A DNA stretch of 64,000 nt, taken from contig CM048747.1 in the NCBI GenBank assembly GCA_026315105.1, positions 277,073,991 to 277,137,990 of the forward strand, read 5' to 3'. The DNA is from Locusta migratoria (Eukaryota; Arthropoda; Insecta; Orthoptera; Acrididae). Positions 47,999-58,095 of the stretch are shown piece by piece; position 1 is the first letter of the stretch; every line of letters starts with the position of its first letter. The notes under the pieces are model-generated. The model saw only the letters and a program-made list of their open reading frames with translations, searched no databases and was not told where the DNA came from. Both the position numbers and the translations under genes were made by a program.

Positions 47999-49305
47999 TT
48001 ATCGTAGGTTGAGGCCTGGTTGATTTCGGGATCGGAGAATGTATTGTAGGGATAACTCCCATCTGTGCAGTTCAGAAAAGCTGGTGGTGGATGGGAGGAT
48101 CCAGATGGCCCGGGTTGTGAAGCAGCAATTGAAATCAAGCATGTGCTCCGCTGCATGCTGTGCCACAGGGTGGTCCACCTTGTTTTTGGCCACAGTTTGG
48201 CGGTGGCCATTCATCCTAATGGACAGCTTTCACAAGTGGCCCGGCCTCTGATAGGGTAGGATAAGCCTGTGACAGGACTGGAGTAGGAAGTGCTGGGTGG
48301 GTGGATTGGACAGGTCTTGCAGCGGGGTCTTCCACAAGGATATGATCCCTGTGGCAGTGAGCTGGGTTTCGGGGTGGCATAAGGATGAACTAGGATGTTG
48401 TGAAGGTTGGGAGGGCGACGGAACACCACTTTAGGAGGGGTGGGAAGGATCTTGGGCAGGATGTCTCTCATTTCAGGGCATGAGGATAGAAAATCAAAAC
48501 CTTGGCGAAGGATGGAATTTAGTTGTTCGAGACCAGGGTAGTACTGGGTGACAAGGGGAGCGCTCTTTTGTGGATGGTTACTAGTGTTAGGAAGAGGATT
48601 TGGGGTGTGTGAGGATATGGCACGGGAGATTTGTTTGCGGACTAGGTCTGTGGGGTAGTTTCTGTTTGTGAAGGCCTTTGTGAGACCTTCAGCATATTCA
48701 GAAAGGGAATTCTTGTCACTGCAGATATGCCGTCCACGGGTGGCCAGGCTGTAAGGGAGGGATTTTTTGACGTGGAAGGGATGGCAACTGTCAAAATGTA
48801 GGTACTGTTGGTGGTTGGTAGGTTTAATATGGACGGAAGTGTGGATGGAGCCATCAGTGAGGCGGAGGTTGACATCCAGGAATGTGGCATGGTTGGTTGA
48901 GGAAGACCAGGTGAAGTGGATGGGAGAGAAGGAATTGAGGTTCTGAAGAAAGGAGGATAGGGTGTCCTGGCCGTGAGTCCAGATCATGAAAATATCATCA
49001 ATGAACCGGAACCAGGCCAGAGGCTTGAGGTTTTGGGATGCTAGGAAGGATTCCTCCAGACGGCCCATGAACAGGTTGGCATAGGAGGGTGCCATGCGGG
49101 TGCCCATGGCTGTGCCTTGGATTTGATGGTAAACTTTCCCCTCAAAGGAAAAGTAGTTGTTAAGTAGGATGAAATTGGTAAGGGTTATGAGGAATGAGGT
49201 ATCAGGCTTGCGTTCATTGGGACGTTGGGAGAGGTAGTGTTCCAGAGCGGCAAGGCCATGGGCATGTGGGATGTTGGTGTATAGGGAGGTGGCATCCACT
49301 GTGAC
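47999..49305 (-). pseudogene. PLE B RT/GIY-YIG, left copy (truncated, GIY-YIG core deleted)
   Basis: From motif A (DATSLYTNIPHAHG) through motif B (GTAMGTRMAPSYANLF) and motif C (FRFIDDIFMIWTHG) to the Cys/His linker (CGRPRCKTCPIHP), the frame is open (48211-49299). A deletion of about 70 bp at 48226 then joins two AGCT-containing sites. It removes the IYQL...YIG nuclease core and shifts frame; the C-terminus continues in another frame (47999-48214) to LNLR-stop. It cannot make a functional nuclease. Confidence 0.88.
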
Positions 49306-51471
49306 ACCAATCCCTCTGACCGCAATCTACCTAATCCCAATATTGAACCCTGCCTGTCCCAATTCATACCACCATCCAACAAAGATCCCCCTGCACTCCC
49401 ACCTAACCACCCTCTGGTTACCCTCCAAGAGTTTCTCACCTCCAACTTGTCCTCACCATCCTTTCCCAAGTCCCTTCCCAAGAACTCAAACCTTTCAGCA
49501 GAAGAAAGAAGAGCCATCCAAAACCTTAAAACCAATCCTGACATAATCATCCTCCCTGCTGATAAAGGTTCCACCACTGTAGTCATGGATCACAGTGACT
49601 ACCTGGCAGAAGGGCTCCGCCAACTATCTGACTCCTCCACCTACAAGTTGTGCCAGATTGACCCCATCCCCAAAGTCCAACAAGATCTCCAATCCCTACT
49701 AAAATCCTATGGCCCCTCCCAGAAACTCTCCCCTGAATCCATCTCCCTCCTCACCCCAGCAGCACCCCGCACACCCACCTTTTACATGCTCCCCAAAATC
49801 CACAAACCTAATAATCCTGGACGCCCTATTGTGGCTGGTTACTGTGCGCCTACCGAACGAATTTCAGCCCTAGTTGACCAACACCTCCAACCTATTGTCC
49901 AAAATCTACCTTCCCACATCAAGGATACCAACCACTTCCTTCACCGACTCTCCACCATTCCCACCCCTTTGCCTCCTGGATCTTTACTTGTCACAGTGGA
50001 TGCCACCTCCCTATACACCAACATCCCACATGCCCATGGCCTTGCCGCTCTGGAACACTACCTCTCCCAACGTCCCACTGAACACAAGCCTGATACCTCA
50101 TTCCTCATAACCCTTACCAATTTCATCCTACTTAACAACTACTTTTCCTTTGAGGGGAAAGTTTACCATCAAATCCAAGGCACAGCCATGGGCACCCACA
50201 TGGCACCCTCCTATGCCAACCTGTTCATGGGCCGTCTGGAGGAATCCTTCCTAGCATCCCAAAACCTCAAGCCTCTGGCCTGGTTCCGGTTCATTGATGA
50301 TATTTTCATGATCTGGACTCACGGCCAGGACACCCTATCCTCCTTTCTTCAGAACCTCAATTCCTTCTCTCCCATCCACTTCACCTGGTCTTCCTCAACC
50401 AACCATGCCACATTCCTGGATGTCAACCTCCACCTCACTGATGGCTCCATCCACACTTCCGTCCATATTAAACCTACCAACCACCAACAGTACCTACATT
50501 TTGACAGTTGCCATCCCTTCCACGTCAAAAAATCCCTCCCTTACAGCCTGGCCACCCATGGACGGCATATCTGCAGTGACAAGAATTCCCTTTCTGAATA
50601 TGCTGAAGGTCTCACAAAGGCCTTCACAAACAGAAACTACCCCACAGACCTAGTCCGCAAACAAATCTCCCGTGCCATATCCTCACACACCCCAAATCCT
50701 CTTCCTAACACTAGTAACCATCCACAAAAGAGCGCTCCCCTTGTCACCCAGTACTACCCTGGTCTCGAACAACTAAATTCCATCCTTCGCCAAGGTTTTG
50801 ATTTTCTATCCTCATGCCCTGAAATGAGAGACATCCTGCCCAAGATCCTTCCCACCCCTCCTAAAGTGGTGTTCCGTCGCCCTCCCAACCTTCACAACAT
50901 CCTAGTTCATCCTTATGCCACCCCGAAACCCAGCTCACTGCCACAGGGATCATATCCTTGTGGAAGACCCCGCTGCAAGACCTGTCCAATCCACCCACCC
51001 AGCACTTCCTACTCCAGTCCTGTCACAGGCTTATCCTACCCTATCAGAGGCCGGGCCACTTGTGAAAGCAGCCACTTAATTTACCAACTGTGCTGCAAGC
51101 ACTGTACAGCTTTCTATATTGGCATGACCACCAACCAGCTGTCCATTAGGATGAATGGCCACCGCCAAACTGTGGCCAAAAACAAGGTGGACCACCCTGT
51201 GGCACAGCATGCAGCGGAGCACATGCTTGATTTCAATGGCTGCTTCACAACCCGGGCCATCTGGATCCTCCCATCCACCACCAGCTTTTCTGAACTGCAC
51301 AGATGGGAGTTATCCCTACAATACATTCTCCGATCCCGAAATCAACCAGGCCTCAACCTACGACAACTTCATTATTATTATTATTATTATTATTATTTTT
51401 TTTACCCCCTTCCATACCTTACAGTTCCTACCTCTGTATCCCAAACCTCGCCTGATTTGAATGGTGTGTGA
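49304..51471 (+). CDS. PLE B RT/GIY-YIG, right copy, 5'-truncated, stop lost
   Basis: The frame is open from the arm boundary (no native start; in-frame residues precede position 49447). It contains ILPADKGSTTVVMD, KIHKPNNPGRPIVAG, VTVDATSLYTN (motif A), GTAMGTHMAPSYANLF (motif B), FRFIDDIFMIWTHG (motif C), CGRPRCKTCPIHP, and LIYQLCCKHCTAFYIGMTT (GIY-YIG). The usual LNLR-TAA has become LNLR-CAA, so translation would run through an ATT repeat as poly-Tyr and end at 51471. Otherwise intact. Confidence 0.88.
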
Positions 51472-51489
51472 ATGTGTGATCGTGTGTGT

Positions 51490-51541
<52 letters not shown>

Positions 51542-51818
51542 TCTTGTGCACTTGCAGTGTACATGAATTATTTTACTTTATTTTATTTTATTTTATTTTC
51601 TCCCCTCACCCGCCTCCCCACTCCATTCCTAAGCTGCATCTCGTTATTCTCATCTAACCCATCCCCACCACCGTGACGTAACCTTTCTATCCCCTCCCCT
51701 CCCCTCCCTCCCCTCCCGTCCCCGATTCGCTGCAGAGCGTGATTTGAAGTGTGGCAGTCGGAGGTGATGGTTGTATGACTGTGTTGTGTGCCTGTGTGAT
51801 TGCGTGAGTGCTCTATTT

Positions 51819-51845
51819 CTGAAGAAGGCCATGGCCGATAGCTGA
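51819..51845 (+). other. Hammerhead-like core motif, family B variant
   Basis: CUGAAGA-A, GGCC/GGCC stem around AU, then GAUAGCUG. It sits at the same place relative to the GT-rich tract and donor as in family A. GAUA instead of GAAA departs from the hammerhead core, so this variant is probably inactive even if the others are not. Confidence 0.3.
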
Positions 51846-51966
51846 ATGTGTTGTATGTGTGTGTCTTTTGTATGTGCCTGTCGCAGCTCGTCGCCACGTC
51901 TTTGCGGTGAGTAGTAAACTGTCCTCACTATATTATTTATTCCAACCTGGACTTTCCATTATTATA

Positions 51967-51980
51967 TAAAGATAGGTAAA
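51967..51980 (+). repeat. Target-site duplication, right (PLE B dimer)
   Basis: TAAAGATAGGTAAA, identical to 47414-47427. PLE F 5' sequence resumes directly after it. Confidence 0.85.
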
Positions 51981-52423
51981 AGTGGATATTAAGTTGAGAG
52001 AATGACAGGAAAACGATTTACACATTGGATGGGATATAGAAAGTATACAGATATCTGCATGTGTTTTTATTATTTAAGAGTGGGGGAGAAATAAAAAAAG
52101 AAAAAACTTACTGGTTTGAGATGATCCGGTAGGTGCAGGAAGGGAAAATCGATAAACAAAAAGAAAAAGAAATAATAAATAACATGGGTAAAATATGTGA
52201 GGAACACGGTGGAAATGTGAATGTGGGAATGACAAGTAGGTCTGTGGGAATAATTGCTACATCAACAATCTGCACCGTAATGTAGCACACTATTGTGAGC
52301 AGACAGGGCCGTTAACTGCGATACGGGTACAAGGCCACAACAAACTTAAAGGAAACAAGAAAAAGGACTGAGTAACAAAGGATAAAGACAGGGTCTGTGA
52401 AAGAAGAAGGGCCATTTGGCAAA

Positions 52424-52498
52424 ATTTTAACAATGGAAAATCCAATTGAAATGTCAATAACGAAGGATAGATAACAACTCACCGCAAAGAGACTCATT
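52424..52498 (-). repeat. PLE F terminal direct repeat, 5' copy
   Basis: Partner of 45036-45108, same orientation. Minus strand: CTTTGCGGTGAGTTG, a perfect splice-donor core, then the terminal AATTGGATTTTCC motif. In this position a donor could act at the 5' end of the element transcript. Confidence 0.7.
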
Positions 52499-52679
52499 GG
52501 ATAGTGCAGCTACACTATGCCACCATCTAGTGTCACTACCATACAAGTTTGGTGTTTTGATGAAAAAGACAACACCACTATTTTGTTTATGATTGCTTGT
52601 TATTCTAATTATGGTTTCATGTGGTTCTGAGCATTCTAGGTCAAAGATGTTCCTTGTCCAAGCCAGGGCACCCAATTCT

Positions 52680-52850
52680 CATTCCTTCACAACTCAACTT
52701 CTCCATCAGTTTCACTTGGTCCTTCTCAACCTGGCAAGTCACCTTCTATGATGTTAACCTCCATCTCACTGCTGGCTTCATCCACACCTCCACCCACATT
52801 AAACCTACAAATTACCACCAGTACCTATCAGCAGCTCAGAGAACCTCTTT
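52680..52850 (+). pseudogene. PLE RT fragment (family B/F type)
   Basis: WSFSTWQVTFYDVNLHLTAG and HIKPTNYHQYL match the block following RT motif C of families B and F. No more than about 170 bp survive. Confidence 0.7.
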
Positions 52851-52860
52851 ACAGTGAGTA

Positions 52861-53340
52861 GTTATCTAGGTTCCATTATCGATTGTTCACTAATATTCAC
52901 AGCATCAGCACTTGCATTCTTTTGAATAACAAATATCTTCCATATTGCAGTTACCTTTTTTCTACTTAGTACCAGCTTCCCATCAGAGTTCTTGATGTCT
53001 GAAGAACTGCTTTCCTTCCTCCAAAATCTCTAACTTTCCAACAGACAATGTAAATATTTTCCCTTGTCAAGTGTGCTCAAATAGTATTGCATTTTTTTCA
53101 CTAACTATTTCTGCTGAGCCACTGCATTTTCTGTTAACGTCACTTTTAAGACATCTTTATTCCATGTTGTTTGCTTCATCTGGCAATTTCTGTAATTTCC
53201 TGTTTTCCCTTTTGTCAATTAAAATCAATATCTCTTACTTCAGTACACAATTTTTTAGGCTTTGTGTTTACCTCTTTGGTCTGTAGAGACTTCTGATGTT
53301 ATCATTTGTGCTTTCCTAGAAATCTGTTAACAGGTTGAAT
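52861..53340 (-). pseudogene. RTE-like LINE fragment (EN-RT linker)
   Basis: In broken minus-strand frames IKNSDGKLVLSRKK and VNISEQS-like blocks match the linker of the RTE copy at 11.4 kb (KNSDGKPVLSKEWK). A short open segment near 53270-53320 with good splice signals belongs to this relic and is not a host exon. Confidence 0.5.
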
Positions 53341-53409
53341 AATTGGACTTATGCTAGACGTTCACATCATTCTTGCATGATATTTCAGTGGAATAACTCA
53401 CAGTCTTTT

Positions 53410-54840
53410 TCAGGAGCTACATGAAAATGATCCTTGGGTGAATAAAGTGCCCCTGAATGGCTCACTCAATCTCATTGGAGAGAAGTTTGGTGGGACTCTT
53501 TTTGACTTATTTCGGCATGTACTAACCTCAACATACTTCCTACATAGAGGTCAATTCTATATGCAAATGAAAGGGGTAGCAATGGAAGCTCTCTATCACC
53601 AGTGGTGGGCAACCTATTCATGGAAAGGTTTGAAGAGGAGGCACTTATATTGGTCACATATTGACCTAAGTGCTTTATTAGGTATGTGGATGGTGGGGTG
53701 GTAAGGTGCAACACTATGAATCGAAAGGTACGTTAGATCCACGCTTAGTCCTAGAATTTTTATCTAACACTTTTCACTTATTTCACCTCTGGCAAAGTTG
53801 CTAATGTGAAAATGTCAAGTTGCACCACAGTTCGTAACCCATGTTCAACTGCAAGTCACTCTAAAACTGGCAGGGGTAAGTCAGTTCAATGGTCAGAGGA
53901 AGGCAATGGCATACCATTTCCAAACAGGACCAGGCCTAGTAAAGCACTGTGTTATTCAAACCAATCTTCAGGTTGTTGACTTCTCTACCTACCTTTGTCA
54001 CTTGGTCCCTTGGCAGGGAGAAGCTAGATGATTTTCTGGAACATCTGAACTCTCACCACCTTAATATAAAATTCAGGATGGAACTGGTTAACATTCCTGG
54101 ATGTACTGGTGAAAAGTAAGGAAGATGGCATATTTGTACACATTGTGTGCCACAAACCTACCCACACTGACTTATACCTACAAGCCAATAGCTGCCACCA
54201 TTTGACACAGAAGGATGGAGTGCTGACAATTCTATTCCTCAGGACACAGACCCTTGACAGTTTGGCGATGGAAACAGAACACTTACACCAATGTTAAGCA
54301 AAAATGGATGCTTTAGAGACACCCAGAGCGTAATTTTGCCTGCTAGTCAGCCACAGTATTCATATAAAGAGCCACAGGTGGCAAAGATGATGGTATACCT
54401 GCCAAGATCAGCAGAATTATCATTTTGAACCTACTAAAATGACAATGTAAAGGATGACCTGGGGTTCTGCAACCCAGGTATTTATAACATACCCTGCCAG
54501 TGTGGGGTGTCACATTAGAGACACAACCAGGACTGTGGAGATCAAGTGTAAATAAGACAAAAGACACAATTTTCAGACAGGCAACTAAATCAGCTATAGT
54601 GGAAGACTGTCCAGAAGTCGGTCACTCAATGAACTGCAATGACACCATGATTGTTACACAGACCCTATGATATTGGGACAATGTCATAAAAGAATTCATC
54701 AAGATCTAAAAGTCACATAGAACAAGCATGACACAGGATACCAGCACTTCCTGGAATCTGGATCTTGAGCTTCCAAAAACCCAATACAGGACACACTATA
54801 TTTTTGAAGAAACAGAAGTGGAGGCATGAAAACAGCCACG
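53410..54840 (+). pseudogene. PLE family D: distinct Penelope lineage, decayed
   Basis: Blocks in order: YFLHRGQFYMQMKGVAME (motif B), FIRYVDG (motif C with DD changed to DG, near 53672), TFVTWSLGREKLDDFLEHLN after a 290-bp insertion, FLDVLVKSKEDG, CHKPTHTDLYLQANSCHH, a GIY-YIG core reading GIYNIPCQCGVSHIRDTTRT near 54480, and a W-N-x-x-L tail near 54770. The KPTHTDLYL-type motifs mark a PLE clade separate from families A-F. The RT active site is mutated. Confidence 0.8.
53702..53990. other. Unidentified ~290-bp insert in PLE D
   Basis: It splits the RT motif C exactly between YVDG and TFVTW. It contains the words GGAAGGCAATGGCATACC and ACCAGGCCTAGTAAAGCAC. I cannot assign it; a short interspersed element is possible. 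No clean target duplication is visible. Confidence 0.35.
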
Positions 54841-55519
54841 AGACAGAGCTGATCAGAATGATATGTCTCAGATGATGACTATTTCCTCAGAGGATGGCTG
54901 AACCAGGGGTGGATGGCAGTTTGAACAGCAGTGATCAGAGATTGTCATTGGAACCATGCCTTGTGGGTGTGGTCATAGAACGCAGTGGGGTGTGGAGTGC
55001 ATAGAAGCACCCAGTATAAATAATATTGGACTCAGTCCACCCAAGGACCATAATCAGGAAGCACCTGAAGAAGATGGTGTATTAAGCTGTCAAAATATTG
55101 TGCAAGAATTGTGAAATCATCTGGCAGAAGTTCCCATTACTAACCAGTGTTTCAAATACTTCAATAATTTTCTACCCAATAATATTTCTCAGAAACCAGA
55201 TGATAGTGAACTTTTCAAAGTCCACAATACGTGGCAAAATGTAATGATGCCAATTCATAAAACATTATTCACAGTTCCCAATATCAAATGGTGTTCTTAC
55301 AAACTTTTAGCTAACATCATTATGCCAGTAATTGTAAAAAGTCCACAGATACTAACATGCAAAAGTCTCTTTGTTAAAATCTGTGGCAGACTAGGCTTCA
55401 GCCAACATAATTATGTTTTTTTTCTTTCAGACGGATCCAAAAGAACAAACACCATACATATATGATTAATGATACAGAAATTGTCCAGTGAGATGTAAAA
55501 ATGTTCAAAAGAGATAGAG
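54841..55519. other. Intergenic or intronic, nothing recognised
   Basis: It includes a 73-codon plus frame (55244-55465) with no familiar motif. I see no element boundaries. Confidence 0.35.
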
Positions 55520-55835
55520 AGGCTGGTCAGTACTTACCTCAACTTGGTACTGCCAATATTCACACACAAAACAGAAACAAATGGAGACAAAATAAATGTT
55601 CACACTATCTTTTGGAAATATAGGTAGGAGAGAAGGGAAGGGAAATATTCATGATCTAGGCCATGAGGTAGGGATAGCATAGGTTGTGAGTAACCTTTTC
55701 CTTCTGTCCCCTTTCTCTTCCCTTCTTTTTTACCTGACAAAAGAAAATATTGTTTTTCCATCTCCATTTGCATCTTTTTTTGTGTGTGACTATCAGAGAC
55801 ACCACATATACATCATTAAATCAAAGACAGTCATT
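55520..55835. mobile_element. PLE family C tail-only head-to-head dimer
   Basis: The left part (minus, 55520-55680) and right part (plus, from about 55679) are both C-family 3' UTR. CCATGAGGTAGG and GGTTGTGAGTAACC mark the junction, and each side runs outward to a donor-like or terminal segment (minus-strand GAGGTAAGTAC at 55534). Arms are diverged, so it is old. Confidence 0.6.
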
Positions 55836-55924
55836 GATGCCTTCACTGCAGGATGAATAAGCTGAAAATTTGGAAGGAAGGATGGAAGATGTACTAGGGT
55901 AGTTCATTTGGTTATGGTAACCAC

Positions 55925-56055
55925 TGTGTCCAGATAGTATGGTGATCAGTGCAACTGCCTAACAAGCAAGAGATCCAGGATTAAATCCCATACGACCACA
56001 TATTTTCAGCTTTTCTCATGATGTGGTTGAATGATCATAGCCAGCTAATGTCTTT
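55925..56055 (+). mobile_element. tRNA-derived SINE
   Basis: Plus strand: A-box-like TAGTATGGTGATCAGTG, anticodon-arm-like ACTGCCTAACAAGCAAGAG, B-box-like GGATTAAATCCC, then an ACAAAT/TTTTCAGC-type body. It is a different SINE family from 28976 and 44530. Confidence 0.6.
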
Positions 56056-56449
56056 AACTTATTTGTGTTTTGATCACTTATGTTGGTTCATGGAACTTAG
56101 TGACAGCCTGTAAAAACTGTATTGTGGATGTGAAACTTTGTTTAACTGTTAACTGGTACAATACATCTGTGAGATCCCTGTGGAAATTCTTGGTGGCCAA
56201 CCTGTCTCTTTCAGCAGTTTTTGCGGTTTTTCCCTACATGTACCTTTCAGTTGGAGCACTAGCTTCCTGCGGTGAAGGGTGTTGATTCTGCACAGTAAAG
56301 CCAATGCGGCATCTCACAGACATATGGTACCAGTTGCATGAGTATTTTTTGTTAGATGTTTTTAACAGTATTTTGTGTCATTGTGATATTGTGTGTGCAA
56401 TATATCATAGTTATTACTGATGGTGTGTCATAACTAATCCACAGAATAT

Positions 56450-57360
56450 GGAGTCACAACCAGGTCCATCTAACCAATCAAAACAGCTGAAAGAGACTCT
56501 TATTCGCAACAAATTATGAGAGGAAATGAATCAAATTTTGATAAGCATCTGAAAGAAATTATTTATGAAGTTTTGGATGAAAATGACACTGATGAAGATT
56601 ACAAGACAGAAAGTGATGAAGATACCCATTCGTTAAGGAAGTGGATGCTGTTGATGATAATGGAATAGAGTACACATGATTTATATTTTTATGGAAACTG
56701 ATTGAAGAAAAGAATGACCACTGAAAAATGTCAGAGCAATAGAACATAACTTTGTGATGCAGATTCCAAGGCCTGCAACCTTTAGCTAGAAATCTGGATG
56801 TATGGGGCCTACTTTTTACTGAAGACATTTTAGATGAGATTATACAGTGGATGAACAAGAAAACCGGTGAAATAAGGGTGAATTACTATTGAGAGAAACT
56901 ATCTTTTACATATATGACATTGATCTTCCTGAACTGAAGGCTTTCATTGGTTTACTTATATATACCACAATCTTCAAATGGGGCAATGAATCACTAGATA
57001 ATTTATTCTTGAAGGATAGAATTTGACGTGATATTCTTCATAGTATGACGCCTAAGAAAAGGTTTTTATTTATATTGGCAGCTCTTCAATTTGACAACTC
57101 CGAAGAGAGGGAAGAAAGTAAAAAAGAAGATGCAACTGCAGCATTGTCAAATATTTTCAACAAATTTAATGAGAACTATCATCAGTGTTACTCTCAAGGA
57201 TGTACTATGTGAGTTGATGAAAAGCTTGCGCCTTTCCACAGTTGATGTAGATTTCAGATGTACATGCCAAGAAACCCAGCAAAGTATGAATTAAAAATTA
57301 TTTGTATGACAGATGCCAGTCCCAGTACTTACACAATGCCTACATTTACTCAGATAATAA
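56450..57360 (+). pseudogene. piggyBac-like transposase relic
   Basis: An acidic N-terminal region (56460-56650) is followed by ELKAFIGLLIYTTIFKWGNE, MTPKKRFLFILAALQFDN (57040-57100), the DE-rich SEEREESKKEDATAA, FNKFNENYHQCYSQGC and VDEKLAPF (57200), then MYMPRNPAKYELKIICMTDA. This is the piggyBac DDD/DDE core order. Stops occur, including one for R in the RGRC segment. No intact ends were found. Confidence 0.85.
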
Positions 57361-57364
57361 TTTC

Positions 57365-57443
57365 ATGTAGCTCTTTGGCCTGGTGCAAGTCTTTCAATTG
57401 GATGCTCCTTCGGCGACTTGCATGACTCTAGCCTACCCAAGTT
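57365..57443 (-). mobile_element. SINE 3' tail fragment
   Basis: On the minus strand it matches 4316-4402: ATCCAATTGAAAGACTTGC and ACCAGGCC in the same order. Head missing. Confidence 0.45.
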
Positions 57444-57959
57444 ATCAAAATTTAGAGTTAACTTAAGGGTCTGTTATCTGTTACTGGAGCTCCCACCATA
57501 TCTTGTCAGTGTAATATACAATTTGTAATTTTTCATTATTAACAATGGACACATTGTAAATCTGAATATTCCAGAAAGACTACATCTAGTCTCAAAATGT
57601 GAGTAAAATAAACTACGTGACTTTCAAGATACAATACTGCTCTGTCTAAATACTAATACAGACACATAACTTATGTTACCTGGAGGATAGTATGTGATTT
57701 TTCATTTATGGTATCTTATTCTGTGTGTTTTGTTGCATTGATTACAGCAGTAACAGAGTGTCCTTGCTATCAGGACTCTGTTTTACCCAAAAACTATAGA
57801 AACAATGTTGATTATTCCTGCTGATTTGTACACTGGCTTAGTAGGAATTATGGGCCAAATAGGAAATGGAAAGTGCAGTTTCCTTACACTCATTGTAAAC
57901 AAAATAATTAGGAGTATTTTGAAAATTACAAGAATGTAATAACTGATTAAGCTACTCAC

Positions 57960-58095
57960 TGCTCCACCCTCGGATCCTGTTGTTGAGCGACTGTGTAATG
58001 AATGACTGGAGGATGAATCTGTTGAAGAGCTGCTTTTACGGGATGCAAAATTCGCTGGGTCTAGGGTTGGAGGAAACAGCTCATGCTCTCCCCAC
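57960..58095 (-). CDS. Host gene, upstream exon h
   Basis: Minus strand: acceptor TTATGTCTCTGATAG, 136 nt coding GEHELFPPTLDPANFAS followed by a serine-rich stretch (14 serines in the last 27 residues), donor GGAGCA|GTGAGT. The other two frames contain stops. The Ser-rich tail suggests a disordered linker. It could belong to a different gene from exons a-g; phase with exon g needs a missing exon. Confidence 0.5.

Larger units (their letters stand above)
47428..51966. mobile_element. PLE family B head-to-head dimer in one target duplication
   Basis: The left copy (47428-49305, minus) starts inside the RT at motif A (VDATSLYTN). The right copy (49306-51966, plus) starts about 680 bp further 5' in the ORF. 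The arms are nearly identical. A single 14-bp duplication flanks the whole structure, so both copies arrived in one event. The right end includes TTTATTCCAACCTGGACTTTCC; the left end lacks this last ~35 bp. Confidence 0.9.
45036..52498 (-). mobile_element. PLE family F with direct terminal repeats, split by PLE B dimer
   Basis: A decayed minus-strand PLE. Its 3' end (45036-45108) and 5' side (52424-52498) carry the same ~72-bp repeat in the same orientation (TTTTAACAATGGAAAA, TAGATAACAACT, ACCGCAAAG). Between them are RT blocks (45301-46307), a long 5' region to 47413, the family B dimer (47428-51966), and the rest of the 5' region (51981-52423). Direct terminal copies (pseudo-LTRs) are a known PLE arrangement produced by tandem copies. 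Confidence 0.7.

Noticed and set aside
53270..53325. Exon-like minus segment with a good acceptor and donor
   Set aside because: It lies inside a decayed RTE element whose neighbouring sequence matches the RTE linker, so it is transposon sequence and not a host exon.
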